A stretch of 64,000 nucleotides of DNA from Bacillota bacterium (GTDB lineage: Bacteria > Bacillota > TC1). The stretch lies in NCBI GenBank assembly GCA_024635925.1, contig JAGXHY010000033.1, positions 1-64,000 on the forward strand, written 5' to 3'. This document shows, one piece after another, positions 43,717 to 54,100 of the stretch (positions within the stretch are counted from its first letter, which is position 1; each line of letters begins with the position of its first letter). Position numbers and translations under genes: made by a program. The notes beneath the pieces were generated by a model, which had not been told where the DNA came from, searched no databases, and saw only the letters and a program-made list of their open reading frames with translations.

Positions 43717-44961
43717 ATGGAAGAAGCGATATACTTACAAAAATTTCTTGATAGTCATTTTTTGGATGTATTATTAAAACTTGTAATAATATACGGTGTT
43801 AGTGTATTTTTTTCGATATTAGCTAAAAGATTTAAGCAACCAGCGGTTTTAGGATATATTATTGGCGGAATTATACTTGGATTATTGTTAGGTGCAAGAA
43901 CACAAATAACATTTTTCACTGATTTATTTGGAGGTTTTACTATTGATGGTAAAACTAGGGTAATTTATGATTTGGCACAAATAGGTGTTATATTATTGTT
44001 ATTTTTAGCTGGATTAGGAACTAATTTTAAGCTTTTGAAAAAAAATATAAGTAAATCTTCTTTAGTAGCAATATTTGGAGTAGTTATAACAGTTTCAGTT
44101 GTAATGGGTATATTCTTAATCCTAGATGGAGATTTTAAAGCAGCTTTAGCAATGGGAATAATACTAGCACCAACAAGTGTAAGTATTACTGTTGGTACAT
44201 TAAAAGAAATGGGCATGCTACATAAATTAACTAGTATAGTTATAACTGGTTCAGCAATAATTGATGATATTTTAGGTTTAGTTTTAATAACTTTACTAGG
44301 TATTTTCATGAACCCTAAATTTGAAGGCTTAAATATTGAATTTTATTTAGTTTTAATTAAAATTATTGGACTATTCGTTGTTATTGGACTTATCGGATTT
44401 TTAGTCTTAAAAATGAATAATAATATAAGAGGACATAGTTTTTATAAAAAATATGGTGAACAATTGATGATGGGTGTCATTGCTTTTTGCTTTGTTTTAG
44501 CATATATGTCTCAATATCTAGGTGTTTCAGTTATAGTTGGCGCTTACTTTGCAGGATTAGTGTTATCAATGACCAAGTTAAAATCTTCAATTGAAAGAAA
44601 CCTTACTGGAATCGCTGAATTGTTTTTTGGACCAATATTTTTCATGTCAATTGGTTTAACTTTGGATTTAACGAATATTACAGGAGTTGTTCTTACTGGG
44701 CTACTAATTGCTGTTCTAGCAATAGTAGGAAAAATAGCAGGATGTGGTCTTGGTGCTAGAATTTCTGGTTTTGATACTAGATTATCAACAAAAATTGGTT
44801 TTGGTATGGTACCTAGAGGTGAGGTTTCATTTATTGCAGCTAGTCTAGCAGCAGGAATGGGCTTGTTAAATAACAAACATCTTTCAATAGCAGTAATAGT
44901 TATAATATTAACTTCAACTATTACTCCAACATTATTAAAAAAAGTATATATAAAAAAATAA
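43717..44961 (+). CDS. CPA2-type monovalent cation/proton antiporter, copy 1
   Basis: A 414-aa protein with 12 or so membrane helices of the Kef/NapA-like family. The ion-binding Asp pair is in SAIIDDILG, and KQPAVLGYIIGGIILG, LLFLAGLGTN and GVSVIVGAYFAGL are family motifs. There is no C-terminal RCK/TrkA-N domain. The ATG at 43702 is within the Shine-Dalgarno ATGGAGG, so the start is 43717. A diverged paralogue follows immediately. Confidence 0.88.
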   Translation: MEEAIYLQKFLDSHFLDVLLKLVIIYGVSVFFSILAKRFKQPAVLGYIIGGIILGLLLGARTQITFFTDLFGGFTIDGKTRVIYDLAQIGVILLLFLAGLGTNFKLLKKNISKSSLVAIFGVVITVSVVMGIFLILDGDFKAALAMGIILAPTSVSITVGTLKEMGMLHKLTSIVITGSAIIDDILGLVLITLLGIFMNPKFEGLNIEFYLVLIKIIGLFVVIGLIGFLVLKMNNNIRGHSFYKKYGEQLMMGVIAFCFVLAYMSQYLGVSVIVGAYFAGLVLSMTKLKSSIERNLTGIAELFFGPIFFMSIGLTLDLTNITGVVLTGLLIAVLAIVGKIAGCGLGARISGFDTRLSTKIGFGMVPRGEVSFIAASLAAGMGLLNNKHLSIAVIVIILTSTITPTLLKKVYIKK

Positions 44962-44988
44962 ATATATATTAGTTAGGAAATTATTCAT

Positions 44989-46209
44989 ATGGCAGAAATA
45001 TTAAATTCAACTTTTATAACATTAATATTTGACTTAATGATACTTTATTCTTTTGGTTTATTATTTGCTATTGTAGCTAGAAAAACCAAACAACCTGTTT
45101 TTATCATTTATATTATAGGTGGTATATTATTAGGGTTTTTAATTAGCCCAAGAACCAATTTTAAATTTATTATTGATTTATTAGGTGGTGTTACTATTGA
45201 TAGTAGGGTTGGTATTTTAAACAATGTTACACAAATTGGATTAGTATTTCTATTATTCTTAACAGGCTTGGAAACACATACAGAAGAATTAAAAAAATAT
45301 GGTAGACATTCAATATTAACTGCTCTATTTGGTGTAATTACACCATTTATTTTAGTATTTATAACTGTTTTATTGCTTGGTTATGATTATAAGGTTGGTA
45401 TTGTAATCGGTTCAGTAATTATAGCATCTAGTATCGGAATAACTAAGAAAAAATTTATAAGTATTGGTCAAGATAGTTCGGATATGGCTTGTGTTGTAAA
45501 GGGTTCTACGATTGTCGATGATATTATAGGTGTTATTGTTATTAGTTTATTAATTATTATAATACCAAAAAATATTTTAACTCAACAAGATTCGTTAATA
45601 AGGCTAGTAAAGATGATAGTATCGTTTATGAGTATTCTATCTTTTGGATTAATAATAGTTTTTATTGATTCAAAATTAAGACATAAAAATTTCAAAAATG
45701 CTCGATTTAATGAGATTATCATGGGTTCAATAATATTTATTTTTATTTTAACTTTTTTAGCAAGTACATTGGGTGTTTCTGCAATTATTGGATCTTACTT
45801 TGCTGGATTAATTTTATCACTTACTAGATTAAAAAAGACAATATTAAAGTTTTTAGAACCAATTACAGAAATAATGATCGCACCAATATATTTTATATCT
45901 AAAGGATTAGCTATTGACTTAATAGATTTAGAAAGTGTTATTGTAATAGGTGTAATTATTGCTATAATGACTATAATAGGTAAGGTTTTAGGAGCTGGTG
46001 TTGGAGCCAAGCTGACAGGGTTAGATAATAGAAATTCATTTAGAGTTGGTTTTGCAATGATTCCTATAGGCGAGGTTGCCTATTTATTGGCAAGTATAGC
46101 CAGAGATGCTGGTATTTTAGGGTATGGTCAACTTGGAAGTATTGTAATTGTAATTTTAATAACATCTATTGCAGGTCCACTTTTACTAAACAGGACTTAT
46201 AAGAAGTAA
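44989..46209 (+). CDS. CPA2-type monovalent cation/proton antiporter, copy 2
   Basis: A 406-aa paralogue of the preceding gene, aligning over its whole length at modest identity. It keeps the Asp pair in STIVDDIIG, KQPVFIIYIIGGILLG and GVSAIIGSYFAGL, but the preceding helix is altered (ASSIGITKKKF in place of APTSVSITVGT). Also no RCK domain. The two could form a heterodimer or have separate ion specificity. Spacing is 27 bp. Confidence 0.85.
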   Translation: MAEILNSTFITLIFDLMILYSFGLLFAIVARKTKQPVFIIYIIGGILLGFLISPRTNFKFIIDLLGGVTIDSRVGILNNVTQIGLVFLLFLTGLETHTEELKKYGRHSILTALFGVITPFILVFITVLLLGYDYKVGIVIGSVIIASSIGITKKKFISIGQDSSDMACVVKGSTIVDDIIGVIVISLLIIIIPKNILTQQDSLIRLVKMIVSFMSILSFGLIIVFIDSKLRHKNFKNARFNEIIMGSIIFIFILTFLASTLGVSAIIGSYFAGLILSLTRLKKTILKFLEPITEIMIAPIYFISKGLAIDLIDLESVIVIGVIIAIMTIIGKVLGAGVGAKLTGLDNRNSFRVGFAMIPIGEVAYLLASIARDAGILGYGQLGSIVIVILITSIAGPLLLNRTYKK

Positions 46210-46230
46210 TAAATAGAATGGGGTGTTCGG

Positions 46231-46635
46231 ATGAAATTTTATAGAAAGATTGAAGGTTCTGTACTTGGAGGTGTATGCTTAGGCATAAGCAATGAACTAA
46301 AAATTGATACAATGCTTGTTAGACTAATAGCTATATTGGCCTTAATTCTTTCAGGTGGTTTTATAGGTTTAATTTATATTATTTTGTGGGCAGTATTGCC
46401 TGCTATAGATAGTAATACAAACATGAAAGATGAAGTAATGGATAAAGTAACAAAATATAGCTTTCTAAAAGATAAAATTAAAAATCCTAATTTAGTGGGT
46501 ATAAGTTTAGTTGTTGTTGGTTTATTGATATTGATCGATGTAATTTTTCCTATTGATTTAATTATGAAGTATTTAATACCTATATCACTTGTAGGAGTTG
46601 GAGTTTATTTGTTGATTGTAAACAATAAGAAATAA
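46231..46635 (+). CDS. PspC-domain membrane protein
   Basis: A 134-aa protein with an N-terminal PspC domain: a KFYRKIEGSVLGGVCLGIS opening and two helices ending in YIILWAVLPA (about 1-65), a charged linker, and two further hydrophobic segments (about 88-106 and 110-130). PspC proteins act in envelope-stress responses. No PspA partner is nearby. It ends the long run that starts at citrate synthase; GGGGTG lies upstream. Confidence 0.82.
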   Translation: MKFYRKIEGSVLGGVCLGISNELKIDTMLVRLIAILALILSGGFIGLIYIILWAVLPAIDSNTNMKDEVMDKVTKYSFLKDKIKNPNLVGISLVVVGLLILIDVIFPIDLIMKYLIPISLVGVGVYLLIVNNKK

Positions 46636-46668
46636 GATTATAATGATTATAAATATGTATAGAATCTA

Positions 46669-46697
46669 TTGACAAAATTGGTTCTTTATAGTATAAT
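46669..46697 (+). promoter_or_regulatory. Consensus sigma-A promoter of rubrerythrin
   Basis: Perfect TTGACA (46669-46674) and TATAAT (46692-46697) with 17-bp spacing, the strongest promoter in the window, consistent with high rubrerythrin expression. Confidence 0.88.
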
Positions 46698-46732
46698 GTT
46701 AATATAATTAAACAAATATTAGGAGGTATATA

Positions 46733-47224
46733 ATGAGTACAAAAGATAATTTAATGGCAGCATTTGCTGGAGAATCACAAGCTAATAGAAAATATTTAGC
46801 ATTTGCTAAGAAAGCAGAAGCTGAAGGATATAAATCAGCAGCTAGAATGTTTAGAGCAGCAGCTGAAGCCGAAACTTTGCATGCACATGCACACCTTAAT
46901 GCAGTAGATGGAGTAAAGTCAACTGAAGAAAATTTAAAATCAGCAGTTAGTGGAGAAACATTTGAATTTGAAAAAATGTATCCTCCATATTTAGAAGAAG
47001 CTAAAAAAGAAGGGCATGATAAGGGAGTACGTTCTATTTCTTATGCAATGGAAGCTGAGAAAGTTCATGCCGATTTATTTTCAGATGTTCTTTCAAATCT
47101 CAATAAGGAAGATGATAGTATTTATTATCTTTGCCCACAATGTGGTTATGTTGAGAAGAATGGTACACCTGATAATTGCCCAATTTGTACTACAAAAGGT
47201 AGTTTATTTATTAAAGTAGAATAA
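46733..47224 (+). CDS. Rubrerythrin
   Basis: A 163-aa peroxide-reducing protein of anaerobes. The ferritin-like di-iron domain (1-125) contains FAGESQANRKY, EAETLHAHAHL and MEAEKVHADLF with the Glu/His ligands. The C-terminal rubredoxin-like domain has CPQCGY and CPIC for a mononuclear iron. Monocistronic, between a consensus promoter and a bidirectional terminator. AGGAGGT precedes the ATG. Confidence 0.97.
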   Translation: MSTKDNLMAAFAGESQANRKYLAFAKKAEAEGYKSAARMFRAAAEAETLHAHAHLNAVDGVKSTEENLKSAVSGETFEFEKMYPPYLEEAKKEGHDKGVRSISYAMEAEKVHADLFSDVLSNLNKEDDSIYYLCPQCGYVEKNGTPDNCPICTTKGSLFIKVE

Positions 47225-47239
47225 ATAATTAGGTAATAT

Positions 47240-47278
47240 AAAAAAGAAGTTAATCATTATGTGATTAACTTCTTTTTT
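47240..47278. terminator. Bidirectional terminator, rubrerythrin / amidase
   Basis: 11-bp stem GAAGTTAATCA/TGATTAACTTC with flanking A6 and T6 tracts. It reaches into the last codons of the minus-strand amidase gene. Confidence 0.9.
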
Positions 47279-48036
47279 ATTGGTAATTTACTTCTAATTT
47301 GATTTACATATTCAATGTCTATATTTTGTAATAAGATACCTTCTGTATCATCTAATTCATTTAAAACATTACCCCATGGATCTGTAACTAAAGAATGGCC
47401 ATAAGGACAATATTCTGAATCAATATCAGATGCAGGAGAACATAGAGCAATAAAACTTTGTGTGTCTAAGCCTCTTGACCTTGCCAATAATTTATAATGT
47501 GCTGGTCCGGATACGTTGTTAAAAGCTGCAGGCACTATATATAAAAATGGGTTTTCTTGTTCTAGTTTTTGAAAAAATGTAGGATATCTTAAATCAAAAC
47601 AAATAGCTAGAGCAATTTTACCTAAACTAGTTTCTATAACAGTTGTAGTTTCACCTGGTGCTATAAAATCTGATTCCTGAAAACATAAACCGTCATAATC
47701 AACATCGAAAAGATTCATTTTTCTATATTTACCAATTTCTTTACCATCTTCAAATGCAAAAGTAGTGTTATATATTTTCCCCCCATCTTTTTCTGGGATA
47801 CTACCACCAATTAAAATTATGCCTTTGCTATTTTCTTTGAGGAATTTATATGTCTTTCCATGACCTTCCTCAGCATTGCTTGTGATAAAGCCTTTTGTGT
47901 ATGGTGTATTAAACATTTCAGGAAGTACAATAATTTCTGCTCCTGAAAGTTTAGCTTTTTCTATAAAAAGTCCAGCTTTTTTTAAATTAGTGTCTTTTAT
48001 TTGTGTTACTTTTATTTGACATAAAGCTATTTTCAT
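47257..48036 (-). CDS. Nitrilase-superfamily carbon-nitrogen hydrolase (omega-amidase-like)
   Basis: A 259-aa hydrolase with the Glu-Lys-Cys triad visible: LPEMFNTPY, YRKMNLFDVD and AICFDLRYP. It resembles Nit2 omega-amidase, which removes ammonia from 2-oxoglutaramate or succinamate, making it a plausible companion of the adjacent aconitase (2-oxoglutarate supply), but this is inference. It starts 17 bp after the aconitase stop and is probably co-transcribed with it. Confidence 0.85.
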   Translation of the reverse strand: MKIALCQIKVTQIKDTNLKKAGLFIEKAKLSGAEIIVLPEMFNTPYTKGFITSNAEEGHGKTYKFLKENSKGIILIGGSIPEKDGGKIYNTTFAFEDGKEIGKYRKMNLFDVDYDGLCFQESDFIAPGETTTVIETSLGKIALAICFDLRYPTFFQKLEQENPFLYIVPAAFNNVSGPAHYKLLARSRGLDTQSFIALCSPASDIDSEYCPYGHSLVTDPWGNVLNELDDTEGILLQNIDIEYVNQIRSKLPIKKKLIT

Positions 48037-48052
48037 TTCTTTTACCTCATAA

Positions 48053-49975
48053 TTAAATTTCTTTTGTATAGTTTAATAATCCACCCGCTAGTACTATGTC
48101 TTTTGCTCTATTTGACATTTCGGATAGTAATTCATATTCTTGGTTTTTTGTTTCATTGATTAATTTTATTTTACTGTCGGTTTTTAGCGATAATATTAAA
48201 TCTTTTAATATTAATACGTCACCTTGTTCAATTTTATCATAATCCACTTCATTTTTAAAAGTAAGTGGCAATAAACCAAAGTTAATTAAATTAGCTTTAT
48301 GTATTCTCGCAAAAGACTTTGTTATAACGGCTTTTACACCTAAATACATTGGAGCGAGTGCAGCGTGTTCTCTTGATGAACCTTGTCCATAATTATGTCC
48401 AGCTACAATAAAACCACCTTTTTTATCTAAGGCTCTTTGACTAAAGTCTTTATCTACAGAAGTAAATACATATTTTGCTATTTCTGGTATATTAGATCTT
48501 AATGGAAGAATTTTAGCACCTGCTGGCATAATATGATCAGTAGTTATATTATCTTCAACTTTTATTAAGACTTCCCCTTTTAGTTGGTTTTCTAAAGGAC
48601 TGTTTACAGGTAAAGCTTTTATGTTAGGGCCTCTAATAACCTTGATTTTATCACCATTTAATATAGGTGGAATAATCATATTATCATCTATCAAGAAGTG
48701 ATCAGGCATAAGAGTAGTTATATCCATCTCTAGCTTTGTAGGATTGGTTATAACTCCAGTTAAAGCACTTGCAGCTGCAGTTTCGGGACTAACTAGATAA
48801 ATTGATGCATCTTTAGTTCCACTTCGTCCAAAGAAATTTCTGTTGAACGTTCTTAGAGAAACTGCATTTGTACTTGGGGATTGTCCCATTCCGATACAAG
48901 GTCCACAAGCAGACTCCAATATCCTTGCACCAGAGGAAATTAAATCAACTAAATAACCATCGTTGGCTAACATTTTAAAAACTTGTTTAGAACCTGGTGA
49001 GATTACCAAACTAACATCAGGATGTACAGTTTTACCTTTTAATATTTTAGCTACCTTTACTAAGTCTATATAGGATGAGTTAGTACAACTACCTATAGCA
49101 ACTTGATTAACTTTCATACCCTCAAGACTAGCAATAGTTTTAATATTATCTGGACTATGTGGTGCTGCAGTTAAAGGTTCTAAATCATTAAGGTTGATTT
49201 CTATATGCTGATCATATTTACAATCAGTATCAGCTAATAATTCTTTGAAAACATCCGCTCTATTTTGTGCTTTCAAAAATGTCCTAGTTACTTCATCACT
49301 AGGAAATATTGAGGTAGTAGCTCCAAGTTCTGCACCCATATTTGTTATAGTTGCTCTCTCAGGCACAGTTAAACTTTTTATACCTTCGCCATAATATTCA
49401 ATTACTTTGCCAACTCCACCTTTTACACCAAGTATTTCTAACACTTTAAGTATTATATCTTTAGAACTAACAAATGGATTTAGTTTTCCTGTAAGTTGAA
49501 CACCAATTACTTCTGGAGTTGTTAAATAAAAAGGGCCACCGGCCATAGCAACAGCAACATCAAGTCCTCCTGCGCCAATTGCAAGCATACCTAAACCACC
49601 ACCTGTTGGAGTGTGACTATCAGAACCTAAAAGTGTTTTTCCTGGTTGTCCAAATCGCTCAAGATGAACTTGGTGACAAATTCCATTTCCTGGACGTGAA
49701 AAGTATAGACCATATTTTGCTGCAATAGATTGAAGGAAAGCATGATCATCAGCATTTTCAAAGCCAGTTTGTAGAGTATTATGATCGATATAACTAACAG
49801 AAAGTTCAGTTTTAACTCTAGGTAGACCAATAGCTTCAAACTGAAGGTAAGCCATTGTTCCTGTAGCATCTTGAGTAAGTGTTTGATCAATTCTGATTCC
49901 TATTTCTTGTCCTTTTTTAAAATCTCCAACCAAAAGATGGTCAGTAATTATTTTTTCTGTAAGGGTTTTACCCAT
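48053..49975 (-). CDS. Aconitate hydratase
   Basis: A 640-aa aconitase of the shorter type resembling mitochondrial and clostridial enzymes. The 4Fe-4S ligands are in GSCTNSSY and in ACGPCIGMG, with GSDSHTPTGGGLG and the C-terminal swivel-domain motif GSSREHAALAP. It isomerises citrate to isocitrate. The frame reaches a GTG at 49984, but GAGGTGA is the ribosome binding site and the ATG at 49975 is the start. Confidence 0.94.
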   Translation of the reverse strand: MGKTLTEKIITDHLLVGDFKKGQEIGIRIDQTLTQDATGTMAYLQFEAIGLPRVKTELSVSYIDHNTLQTGFENADDHAFLQSIAAKYGLYFSRPGNGICHQVHLERFGQPGKTLLGSDSHTPTGGGLGMLAIGAGGLDVAVAMAGGPFYLTTPEVIGVQLTGKLNPFVSSKDIILKVLEILGVKGGVGKVIEYYGEGIKSLTVPERATITNMGAELGATTSIFPSDEVTRTFLKAQNRADVFKELLADTDCKYDQHIEINLNDLEPLTAAPHSPDNIKTIASLEGMKVNQVAIGSCTNSSYIDLVKVAKILKGKTVHPDVSLVISPGSKQVFKMLANDGYLVDLISSGARILESACGPCIGMGQSPSTNAVSLRTFNRNFFGRSGTKDASIYLVSPETAAASALTGVITNPTKLEMDITTLMPDHFLIDDNMIIPPILNGDKIKVIRGPNIKALPVNSPLENQLKGEVLIKVEDNITTDHIMPAGAKILPLRSNIPEIAKYVFTSVDKDFSQRALDKKGGFIVAGHNYGQGSSREHAALAPMYLGVKAVITKSFARIHKANLINFGLLPLTFKNEVDYDKIEQGDVLILKDLILSLKTDSKIKLINETKNQEYELLSEMSNRAKDIVLAGGLLNYTKEI

Positions 49976-50073
49976 AAATATCACCTCGTAAAATTATTTA
50001 TTTCCTATTAATTATAGCAAAAATAATGTTAATATAATAGGGGATAACATTGTATAGAAATAAGGAGGAAATC

Positions 50074-50532
50074 ATGAATATAGTACTATATGAACCAGAA
50101 ATACATAGTAATACAGGTAATATAGCAAGAACTTGTACAATTACAGGTTCGACATTGCATTTAATTAAACCACTAGGTTTTAGTTTAGAAGATAAGTACC
50201 TTAAAAGAGCAGGTCTTGACTATTGGGAATTTCTTGATTTGATAGTATATCAAAATTACCAAGAATTCTTAGAAAAAAATCAAACAGGAACAATGTATTT
50301 TTTCTCAACTAAAGGAGATTTATCCTATACAGATAAGAAATATGAAGAAAATGACTATTTAATTTTTGGTCCTGAAACTAGGGGTTTACCAATTGAAGTT
50401 ATGGAACCACATTGGCAAAATGTTTGTAAAATACCAATGGGTGAAAAATTTAGATCTCTAAATTTAAGTAATGCAGTTGCTATTGTTTTATATGAAGCTT
50501 TACGACAAGAGAACTTTAAAGGTTTAAAATAA
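50074..50532 (+). CDS. trmL: tRNA (cytidine/uridine-34-2'-O-)-methyltransferase
   Basis: A 152-aa SPOUT methyltransferase methylating the wobble ribose of tRNA-Leu. Motifs are EIHSNTGNIARTC, the knotted LIFGPETRGLP and IPMGEKFRSLNLSNAVAI. The frame can be extended to a TTG at 50050, but AAGGAGG lies just before the ATG at 50074. Its stop is immediately followed by the next start codon. Confidence 0.95.
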   Translation: MNIVLYEPEIHSNTGNIARTCTITGSTLHLIKPLGFSLEDKYLKRAGLDYWEFLDLIVYQNYQEFLEKNQTGTMYFFSTKGDLSYTDKKYEENDYLIFGPETRGLPIEVMEPHWQNVCKIPMGEKFRSLNLSNAVAIVLYEALRQENFKGLK

Positions 50533-51039
50533 ATGTTGAAAATATTAGTTATATCAGATACACATTATACTTCAAAAGATTCATTTAAAGCTATCAAGGA
50601 TTTGTTAATAGAAGATAATCTAAGTAATTATAAATTTGATGGTATTATTCATTGTGGGGATATTCAAGGAATTGATTTTTATGAAGAGTTGTTAGCCTTG
50701 AATATACCTATTTATGCTGTGTTAGGAAATAATGATGATTATTTCCTTTATAGAGAACTTCCACCTAAAAGAGTTGTATTATTAGAAAAAGTAACTATTG
50801 GTATTATTCATGGAGATGGAGACTCTTCTGATGCGATAGATAATGCTAAAAAAGAATTCTTAAATGAAAAATTAGATTTAGTATGTTTTGGCCACAGTCA
50901 TATTGCTTCTTTAGAAACTGTTGGAAAGAAAATATTTTTTAATCCTGGGTCATTTAGTAATAGCAGAAAAGGTCCTAATACCTATGGCATTATCGAAATT
51001 GATGGGAAATCAATAGAAATAGATATCCAAGATTTATAA
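50533..51039 (+). CDS. YfcE/MJ0936-type metallophosphoesterase
   Basis: A 168-aa calcineurin-like phosphodiesterase. The five metal-binding motifs are visible: SDTHYT, HCGDI, GNND, HGDGD and GHSHI. Relatives hydrolyse phosphodiesters such as bis-p-nitrophenyl phosphate or cyclic nucleotides, and the natural substrate is unknown. It directly abuts trmL, so translation is likely coupled. Confidence 0.88.
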   Translation: MLKILVISDTHYTSKDSFKAIKDLLIEDNLSNYKFDGIIHCGDIQGIDFYEELLALNIPIYAVLGNNDDYFLYRELPPKRVVLLEKVTIGIIHGDGDSSDAIDNAKKEFLNEKLDLVCFGHSHIASLETVGKKIFFNPGSFSNSRKGPNTYGIIEIDGKSIEIDIQDL

Positions 51040-51100
51040 AAAATGACTATATAACTTAAAAATGATATAATTGGTTTAAGTAAAAAAAGGAGGGGGAAAT

Positions 51101-54100
51101 TTGAACAATTCATTTGTTCACCTACACTTACATAGCGAATTTAGTTTATTAGATGGAGCCATAAAAATTAGTGAATTACCTAAGATAATTAAATCAAAGG
51201 GTATGGATGCCGTGGGTATAACTGACCATGGTGCAATGTATGGGGTAATAGACTTTTATAAGGCTTGTAAAAAAGAAGGGATAAAACCCATTATAGGCTG
51301 TGAGGTTTACCTATCAAAAGATAGACATAGAAGAGAAGTAGATGATGAAAGATATCATCTAATTTTGCTTGCTGAAAATAAAGAAGGTTATCAAAATTTA
51401 ATTAAAATAGTATCTAGAGGTTATACTGAAGGCTTTTACTATAAACCAAGAATAGACAAAGAGATTTTAAAGGAATTCAAGGAAGGTATTATTTGCACAA
51501 GTGCCTGCATGGCTGGAGAAATCCCTACTCTTATTAGAAGAGATAATTATGAAGGAGCTGTTATTGCAGCAAAGGAATATTTAGAAATTTTTGGGAAAAG
51601 CAATTTTTTCATTGAAATACAAGATCATAATCTAGAGGCAGAAAAATTTTTAAACAGTCAACTTATAAAATTGAGTAGAGAGCTAGAAATACCTTTAGTA
51701 GCAGCTAATGATTCTCATTATATAAATAAGGAAGATGCCTTTAGTCATGAGGTTCTTATGTGCATACAAATGGGAAAAAACATTAAGGATGAACATCGTA
51801 TGGAATTTCCTAACAGTGAGTTCTATGTTAAATCAGCTGATGAAATGTGTGATATATTTAAAGAAATTCCTAGTGCAATAGAAAATACGACTAAAATAAA
51901 AGATAGATGTAATGTTGAATTTAATTTTGATGAAAATCATTTACCATCTTTTGTAGTTCCAGAAGGGGAAACTCTTGATAGTCACCTTAAGAAATTATGT
52001 TGCGAAGGAGCTAGAGTAAAATATGGACTAATTGAAGGTCAAGTTGAAGACAGGCTGGAATATGAATTAGAAGTTATTAGCAAAATGGGATACCCAGGTT
52101 ATTTTTTAATAGTATGGGATATGATTAAATATGCAAAAGAACATGGGATTTATGTAGGACCAGGTAGAGGCTCTGCAGCTGGTAGCATAGTCGCATACTC
52201 CTTAGATATTACTACAATTGATCCTATTAAATATGACTTGCTTTTTGAAAGGTTTTTAAATCCAGAAAGAATTAGTCTTCCAGATATTGATACTGATTTT
52301 TGCTATGTAAGAAGAGGAGAAGTAATAAATTATTTAGTAGAAAAATATGGGCATGACAAAGTTGCTCAAATTGTTACTTTTGGGACAATGGCAGCTAGAG
52401 CTGCTATTAGAGATGTAGGCAGAGCTTTAGACATACCCTTAATTGAGGTAGATAAAGTTGCTAAAATGATTCCTAACGAATTGAAAATAACATTGGAATC
52501 AGCTATAGAAAAAAATGCAGATTTAAGAGCATTGTATAATAGTAATAATGACATTAAGAGATTAATAGATATAGCAAAGAAATTAGAAGGTATGCCAAGA
52601 CATTCTTCTACGCATGCGGCTGCTGTTGTAATATCACCTGGAGCAATCGATAATTTTTTACCTATAAAGATAGAGAGTGAAGGTAACTTAACTACTCAGT
52701 ATACAATGACTACTGTAGAAGAGTTAGGTCTTTTAAAAATGGACCTTTTGGGACTTAGAACATTGACTGTAATAGGAGATGCTGTTAAAAAGATTAAAGA
52801 AAATAGAGGGATAGAATTAGATATAGAGACTATACCTTTAGATGATCCAAAGACATATGAATTATTAGGAACTGGTAAGACAAGTGGTTTGTTTCAATTA
52901 GAATCTAAAGGGATGCAAAATATTATTAGAAATTTAAAACCAGATAGTATTGATGACATTATTGCACTAGTTGCACTTTATAGGCCTGGGCCAATAGGTA
53001 GTGGGATGATAGATGATTTTGTTAACAGAAAACATGGGAAAATTGAATCAACTTATTTACATCCTCTATTAGAACCTATATTGAAAGATACTTATGGTGT
53101 AATACTCTATCAAGAACAAGTGATGAGAATAGCTAAAGAACTTGCTGGTTTCACTTTAGGAGAAGCTGATAATTTAAGAAAAGCAATGGGTAAAAAAATT
53201 GTATCTATATTAGAAAAAAACAGACAACAATTTCTTGATGGTTGTAAGGTCAATGATATAAATGAAAAATTGGCAGAAGAAATATTTACTTTGATAGAAT
53301 ATTTTGCTGGTTATGGATTCAATAAATCTCATAGTGCTGCTTATGGAATACTGGCTTATCAAACTGCATATTTGAAGGCTAATTATAAAGAAGAGTTTAT
53401 GGCATCATTGTTATCTAGTGTAATAATGTCATTTGACAAGGTAAATCTGTATATATCTGATTGTAAAAAAATTGGTGTGAAAGTTTTACCACCAGATGTA
53501 AATGAAAGTTTTGAAGATTTTAGTGTTAAAGGGAATACAGTAAGATTTGGTTTGAGTGCAATTAAAAATATTGGGTATAATTCCATAACATCAATTATTG
53601 AAGAAAGAAAAAATGGAAGATTTAAAGATATTGATGATTTTTGTCGAAGAGTAGATTTAAAGTCGACAGGGAAAAAAGTAATTGAGAGTTTAGTATACAG
53701 TGGAGCTTTCTTGACAATGGAATATACTCGGAAAGGGTTATTACAGGCTATTGATTCAGCATATGACAAAGGAATTAATTATCAAAGAGATTTGAATAGT
53801 AATCAGGTTTCTTTATTTGATCTTGATAATTTTGAAATTGATAGTAATACTCCAACAATTGTAGGTGATGAAGAGTTTTCAATTGATGATATCTTATTAA
53901 AAGAAAAGGAGATTTTGGGTTTTTATATTTCAGGTCATCCATTAGCTCAATTTGAAGAACTTGAAAAAATTGAAGGCTTTTTTGATATTGTTGATATCGA
54001 TGAAAACTTTGATAATAAAAGAATTGTTGTTAGAGGTGTTTTGGAAAATTTAAAGGAACGAAAAACTAAGAAAAATGATTTGATGGCTACATTTAATATT

